Source: a bacterium
Lineage (GTDB): Bacteria; Actinomycetota; Acidimicrobiia; Spongiisociales; Spongiisociaceae
Direction: 5' to 3'
NCBI GenBank assembly: GCA_028821235.1
Contig: JAPPGV010000152.1
Location: 1 to 36,116, forward strand
DNA: 36,116 bases
Every line of letters begins with the position of its first letter. Positions within the stretch are counted from its first letter, which is position 1. The notes below the pieces were generated by a model. The model did no database searches, was not told where the DNA came from, and saw only the letters and a list, made by a program, of their open reading frames with translations. A program made the translations under genes and the position numbers. Shown here one piece after another: positions 32,359 to 36,116 of the stretch.

Positions 32359-33804
32359 TTACCGGAGGCGGCGCGCCACCGCCGGCCGCTCGACGATGAA
32401 GGAGACCCCGTCGACCAGCTGGGTCATCCTGCCCAGGAACAGGCTCCCCTTGGCGACGATCATGGCCCGGTCGAGGCTGCCGCGGCGCATGGCTTCCAGG
32501 GCGTGTCCGAGGTAGGGAACCCCGGCCGGGATGTGTCCCTGGGTCGGGGCGAAGCCGGGCATGCCCCGCTCGGCCACGAAGGGGTCCATGTCCCCTCTCC
32601 CGATCTCGCGCCGCAGCACCGCCATCGCCGCCAGAGTCCGGTAGTTCATTCTCGGCACGTCGCCGCTCCCGCCGGGCTCCGTGATCTCCGGATTGTGCAT
32701 CTCCACCGCATACTTGTCGATGTCGGTCATGCTGAGACCAGCCCTCACGAGCGGCTCCACCACCAGCGACTCGTACACCGCCTTCGGGGAGGAGCCGGCC
32801 CCTATCGGATGCTTGCCGGCGAGATCGAGCCGCAACTCCATCCCGTCGCCGTCGGCGCCGGACGGACCGACCAGGAAGGCCATGGAGGCCAGGCAGTCCT
32901 CCATCACCGGTACCCCGTTGCGCAGGTGAGCGCCGAACTTCATGCCGAGCTTGGCCTGCGATCCGCCGCCCAGCACCACCACGTACCTGTACACACCCGC
33001 GGCCACCATCGCGCCGGCGGCGATCAGCGCGTGCACCGGCGCCGAGCAGAACGCCTTGATGTCCGATCCGGTGGCGCTCCCGCAGCCCACCACCTCGCCG
33101 ACCGCCTTCGACAGGCTGCCCCCGCCCCGCTGGTACCGGTCCCCCACCGCCTCCTCGCCGCAGTTGAGCAGGTAGTCGATGTCACCGGCCTCGACGCGAG
33201 TGCTCCTGAGGAGATCGGAAACTGCCAGGACTGCGGTCGCCTTGCTGGCCAGGTTCTCCAGCAGCACCGACGCGGCCAGCGACTCGTCCTGATCGTGGGC
33301 AGTTCGGATGAACCCGGCCAGGCGTCCGTCGTGGTGGAGATCGAGACCGTCACTCTCCTCCGCGATGGTCCGCAACTCGGCCGGGTCGACACCCGTGATG
33401 CGATCCCTCCGATGATCGAAGTCGACCAGATCGGCGCCGGCCTGCTCTGCCAGCTCCCCGTCGATGGTGAGCAGATCGAAATCATCACACAGCTTCATGA
33501 GCCCGTACAGGGCAGGCTGGGTGACCATGCGCCCGAAGGCCCCCGCGGGACCTGCCGAGCCGATCCTGTTCTCGTACCAGGGACGGGTGATGGACGCCAG
33601 GTCCTCCGGTGCGAGATTGCCGATGAAGACCTGGTTCGGCGGGTAGGCCACCACTTCGTCCCAAGGTCGGAGGGACCCATTGATCCGGGCCAGTAGCGAT
33701 GGATCCCGACCGATCTCGCGCACCGGCTTCGACCCGTACCTGACCAGATCGGGAGCATGGGCCAAGGCGTATGAGGCACTGAGGATGGCGGGCGTCGGGC
33801 TCAA
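32359..33804 (-). CDS. grdC: GrdC, component C beta subunit of glycine/sarcosine/betaine reductase
   Basis: 481 residues (family about 510), related to FabH/thiolase-fold ketoacyl synthases. The N-terminal SASYALAHAPDLVRYG and the EVVAYPPNQVFIGNLAPEDL segment are typical of GrdC. The likely active-site cysteine is Cys253 in SDIKAFCSAPVHA, where the acetyl group from the carboxymethyl-selenoether of GrdA is expected to bind before release as acetyl phosphate. The start is TTG at 33804, with GGAGA 7 nt upstream. Its obligate partner GrdD is not in the window. The gap to the protease gene (32169-32358) contains no gene. Neighbouring grdA strongly supports the assignment. Confidence 0.88.
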   Translation of the reverse strand: MSPTPAILSASYALAHAPDLVRYGSKPVREIGRDPSLLARINGSLRPWDEVVAYPPNQVFIGNLAPEDLASITRPWYENRIGSAGPAGAFGRMVTQPALYGLMKLCDDFDLLTIDGELAEQAGADLVDFDHRRDRITGVDPAELRTIAEESDGLDLHHDGRLAGFIRTAHDQDESLAASVLLENLASKATAVLAVSDLLRSTRVEAGDIDYLLNCGEEAVGDRYQRGGGSLSKAVGEVVGCGSATGSDIKAFCSAPVHALIAAGAMVAAGVYRYVVVLGGGSQAKLGMKFGAHLRNGVPVMEDCLASMAFLVGPSGADGDGMELRLDLAGKHPIGAGSSPKAVYESLVVEPLVRAGLSMTDIDKYAVEMHNPEITEPGGSGDVPRMNYRTLAAMAVLRREIGRGDMDPFVAERGMPGFAPTQGHIPAGVPYLGHALEAMRRGSLDRAMIVAKGSLFLGRMTQLVDGVSFIVERPAVARRLR

Positions 33805-33840
33805 AGGGCGGTCTCCAGGTTCGCTGCTCGGAGATTGCTC

Positions 33841-33878
33841 GGCCGAAGCAGGGTAACCGTAGCCTGGCCGCTTCGGCC
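33841..33878. promoter_or_regulatory. Inverted repeat between divergent grdC and transporter genes
   Basis: Perfect 9-bp inverted repeat GGCCGAAGC / GCTTCGGCC with a 20-bp centre, in the 160-bp divergent gap, 36 bp upstream of the grdC start. It could be an operator controlling grdC and/or the transporter. Confidence 0.35.
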
Positions 33879-33964
33879 ATCGGGAGATCAGGAGCAGGTG
33901 GGTATTCTCTCCTCGCCCGGGACAGGAGCGTTCCAGGCCCGGTTCACCATGGAGAAGACCCCGC

Positions 33965-34921
33965 TTGGCCCGCCCTTACCCGACCACAGCGCTGCGTGGA
34001 GACGGCCTAGGCATCCCGCTCCTGGCCATGGCAACCAGTATCTTCATCATGAGTACCGGCCTGGTGGCCATCAAGGCGACCAGCCTCGGCGGGCTCCAGT
34101 TCTCTTTCTGGCGACTCTGGATCGGCGCCGCGGCGCTGGGCCTCGTGGTCGTCTGGAGACTCGCCGCTAGACCCGAGGCGCGCCCGTCACTCTCCTCCAT
34201 GCGCTGGGCGATCCTGCCGGGTCTGCTGGTGGCGTTCGCCCAGCCGGCTTTCGTCGTGTCAGCCAAGCTCACCTCGGTGACAGATGTAGCGCTGCTGACC
34301 TCTGTGACGCCCCTGATCGTGAGCGTGATCGCCGTCCCGATGCTGGGGGAACGCCCCGGCGCCCGGTTCCGGCTGTGGGTCGTGGTGGCGGTCCTCGGCA
34401 CCGGGTTGGTGGCCTACGGGGGATCCACCGGCCTCGGAGGCGATCCGCTCGGGATGGCCCTGGCATGCTCGGGGGTGGTTTGCTGGGCGTTCTACCTGGT
34501 GATCCTGAAGATCTCCAGGGCCCACATGGACGCCATCGTGCTGCTCTGGGCCATCCTCGCGATAGCAGCGATCGGCGTGACCCTGTTCATGGCGCTCACC
34601 GGCTGGGATCCGGGCCCGGTGACCACCCGGGACTGGCTGCTGATCGTTTACGTAGCCGTGATACCCGGAGGGGTCGGCTTGGCGCTGATGACCTGGGCCT
34701 ATCGCTGGTTACCCGCCAACATCCCACCCCTCATGCAACGAGCCGAACCGGTCCTGTCCAGCGCCCAGGCGCACTGGCTGCTCTCCGAGCCCGTGACCGC
34801 CCTGCACTTCGTGGGCGGCGGCATCGCGATAGCCGGCGTGGTGGGAGCGGTCTTGGATCGCTCCGGCCGCCGCCTCCTCGCCGACGCGCAGAGCAGGTCC
34901 GACTCGACCCGGATTGCATGA
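33965..34921 (+). CDS. DMT-superfamily (EamA) transporter
   Basis: 318 residues with about ten hydrophobic helices arranged as two EamA repeats of five (about residues 15-145 and 155-300). Typical features are GLQFSFWRLWIG after helix 1-2, PLIVSVIAVPMLGERP at the end of repeat one and RAEPVLSSAQAHWLLSEPVT in repeat two. EamA proteins export or import amino acids and other metabolites; the substrate cannot be told. The start is a TTG at 33965; an ATG at 33949 is out of frame and the first in-frame ATG (34028) would cut into helix 1. Divergent from grdC, so possibly linked to amine or amino acid traffic. Confidence 0.85.
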   Translation: MARPYPTTALRGDGLGIPLLAMATSIFIMSTGLVAIKATSLGGLQFSFWRLWIGAAALGLVVVWRLAARPEARPSLSSMRWAILPGLLVAFAQPAFVVSAKLTSVTDVALLTSVTPLIVSVIAVPMLGERPGARFRLWVVVAVLGTGLVAYGGSTGLGGDPLGMALACSGVVCWAFYLVILKISRAHMDAIVLLWAILAIAAIGVTLFMALTGWDPGPVTTRDWLLIVYVAVIPGGVGLALMTWAYRWLPANIPPLMQRAEPVLSSAQAHWLLSEPVTALHFVGGGIAIAGVVGAVLDRSGRRLLADAQSRSDSTRIA

Positions 34922-34930
34922 AATCGCCAC

Positions 34931-34947
34931 TGCCGGTTTGCCCGGCA
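34931..34947. terminator. Hairpin between convergent genes
   Basis: TGCCGG-TTTGC-CCGGCA, a 6-bp stem starting 10 nt after the transporter stop, in the 81-bp convergent gap. Likely a terminator for one or both genes. Confidence 0.4.
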
Positions 34948-35002
34948 CTTGTCTATCTATCGAGATCGCGGCCTGCGGAGACCGCGCGGCGAGACAGGAT
35001 CG

Positions 35003-35959
35003 TCAAGTGACCGAAGGCACGACTTCGTAGCCGGGCTGCTCGGGCTCGGTGTCGACTATCTCCTCGGGGAAGCCCGGGGCCCTCAAGTCCACGCCACAGG
35101 CGTCCTCCAGGAACCGGACGATGCCGGGTGACCAGGCTCTTGACCCGTAGACCTGCTCGCCCCGGCGGAAGATGTCCAGGACCAGGGGGGAGATCTCCAA
35201 AGGCGTGTCCTGCTGGTCGGCCAACTGCTGGAACAGCGACATGTCCTTCACGACCAGGTCCATCGTGAAGTTGATGTTGTAGCTCCCGTTGAGGATCACC
35301 TGGGATTCGGTCTCGTGGACGAACGAGTTGCCCGAACTGATCCGGATCGCCTCGTAGGCGGTGTTCAGGTCCATACCGGACCGGCGCGCCACCATCAGAG
35401 CCTCGCCCAGGGCCACCAGATGCACCGAGGCCAGGTAGTTGGTGACCACCTTCAAGACCGAGGCCGATCCGAGTCCCCCCACGTGGAGTATCCGGCGGCC
35501 CATGGTGGTGAGCACCGGCAGCGCCCGCTCGAAGTCCTCCCGCTCGGCGCCCACGAAGATGGAGATGTTGCCGGTCGCCGCCCGGTGGCATCCGCCCGAT
35601 ACCGGCCCGTCCATCGGCCGGGCGCCGGTGCCCGCGACCAGCGCGCCAAGACGCCGCACCTCAGCCTCGTCGGTGGTGCTCATCTCGAGCCAGATCTTGC
35701 CGACTCCCAGACCCTCCAACACCCCGTCCGGGCCTTCCATCACCGACCGCACCGCGGCGGGAGACGGCAGGCAGGTGATGACGAGATCGCAAGCCTCGGC
35801 AAGTTCCCGGTTCGTGTCCGCCCACCCGGCCCCGCTGTCGAGCAACGGCTGGGCTGCCGTCCGATCCAGGTCGCGGACCACCATCTCGAACCCGTTTCTC
35901 AACAGGCTCTTCGACAGCTTGGAGCCTACGTTGCCCAGGCCGATGAAACCGACCTTCAT
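35003..35959 (-). CDS. Beta-hydroxyacid dehydrogenase (3-hydroxyisobutyrate dehydrogenase-like)
   Basis: 318 residues. N-terminal Rossmann motif GFIGLGNVG, with Arg29 (VVRDLDRT) after the second strand, which may indicate NADP or mixed cofactor use. The substrate-binding DGPVSGG segment and the catalytic Lys in SASVLKVVTNYL are present, as is the conserved VVKDM helix. Members oxidise 3-hydroxyisobutyrate, tartronate semialdehyde-type or other beta-hydroxyacids, or reduce imines. The start has GGGAGG 7 nt upstream. It is convergent with the transporter gene and reads from a region carrying the dispersed repeat at 36028-36075. Confidence 0.88.
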   Translation of the reverse strand: MKVGFIGLGNVGSKLSKSLLRNGFEMVVRDLDRTAAQPLLDSGAGWADTNRELAEACDLVITCLPSPAAVRSVMEGPDGVLEGLGVGKIWLEMSTTDEAEVRRLGALVAGTGARPMDGPVSGGCHRAATGNISIFVGAEREDFERALPVLTTMGRRILHVGGLGSASVLKVVTNYLASVHLVALGEALMVARRSGMDLNTAYEAIRISSGNSFVHETESQVILNGSYNINFTMDLVVKDMSLFQQLADQQDTPLEISPLVLDIFRRGEQVYGSRAWSPGIVRFLEDACGVDLRAPGFPEEIVDTEPEQPGYEVVPSVT

Positions 35960-36027
35960 TGTGCGACCTCCCGCGGGTCCCGGAGCGATGGCGGCATGAC
36001 GACCTCCGGTGTCCCGAGTGGGTGAGA

Positions 36028-36075
36028 GAACGCGAAAGTCGCGGCGAGCGGGCTCCGCCCGCCGGGCCCTCCCCC
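36028..36075. repeat. Dispersed ~47-bp element, copy 2
   Basis: GAACGCGAAAGTCGC at one end and GGGCCCTCCCCC at the other, in the same orientation as the copy at 24841-24886. The centre contains a palindromic GCGGGC-TCC-GCCCGC. It lies upstream of the dehydrogenase start; the remaining bases to the window edge show no gene. Confidence 0.6.
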
Positions 36076-36116
36076 GTGCGTGTTTGGATGTGGTGGTGGT
36101 AGACCCGGTGGGGATG

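Overview
The window looks like chromosomal DNA of a high-GC actinobacterium, most likely of the class Acidimicrobiia or close to it. The class is an inference. It rests on an mshA (mycothiol) gene paired with a YbjN-domain gene, a GuaB1-type IMP dehydrogenase homologue, an LppM-like lipoprotein, actinobacterial DapD, and several genes whose promoter -10 hexamer lies only 6-7 nt before the ATG, as in leaderless transcripts. There are no rRNA or tRNA genes and no CRISPR array that I can see.

Layout. (1) 1-4.7 kb: a visibly lower-GC block on the minus strand with a prolyl oligopeptidase and a GH42 beta-galactosidase. A tandem 23-bp repeat at the left edge resembles an IS21-type element end. (2) 4.9-15.3 kb: house-keeping-like genes. 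A Clp1-type nucleic-acid kinase homologue lies on the plus strand, followed by an eight-gene minus-strand run read from 14.4 kb down to 6.1 kb: HisA-like/VOC fusion, LppM-like lipoprotein, guaB1, MoaD-like/membrane fusion, M23 peptidase, GNAT-fold protein, mshA, ybjN-like. A divergent SDR follows. (3) 15.3-23.5 kb: a long leader and nrdJ (B12-dependent ribonucleotide reductase) carrying a 431-residue intein, a HesB/IscA-type protein, dapD and a DUF4349 lipoprotein. (4) 23.6-36.1 kb: an accessory catabolic region. It holds two zinc-type alcohol dehydrogenases, an enolase-superfamily dehydratase-like protein, two tandem amidohydrolase paralogues, a TrzN/SAH-deaminase-like amidohydrolase, a glycine-reductase-type gene pair (grdA and grdC) with an aspartic protease between them, a DMT transporter and a beta-hydroxyacid dehydrogenase.

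The most striking item is grdA at 31160-31612 (minus). It is a full-length selenoprotein A of glycine/sarcosine/betaine reductase, interrupted by an in-frame TGA exactly where the family carries selenocysteine, with a small hairpin about 20 nt downstream that fits a bacterial SECIS element. A plain ORF finder sees only its C-terminal two thirds. Its upstream partner grdC (component C, beta subunit) is present, but grdD and the substrate-specific B component are not in the window. The host should therefore encode selenocysteine machinery and further Grd subunits elsewhere.

Other points of interest are the amidohydrolase paralogue pair, which has lost different metal ligands in each copy; a ubiquitin-like MoaD domain fused to a polytopic membrane domain; a HisA-like barrel that has lost its first catalytic Asp and gained a glyoxalase/VOC domain; and a structured, B12-box-free leader before nrdJ.
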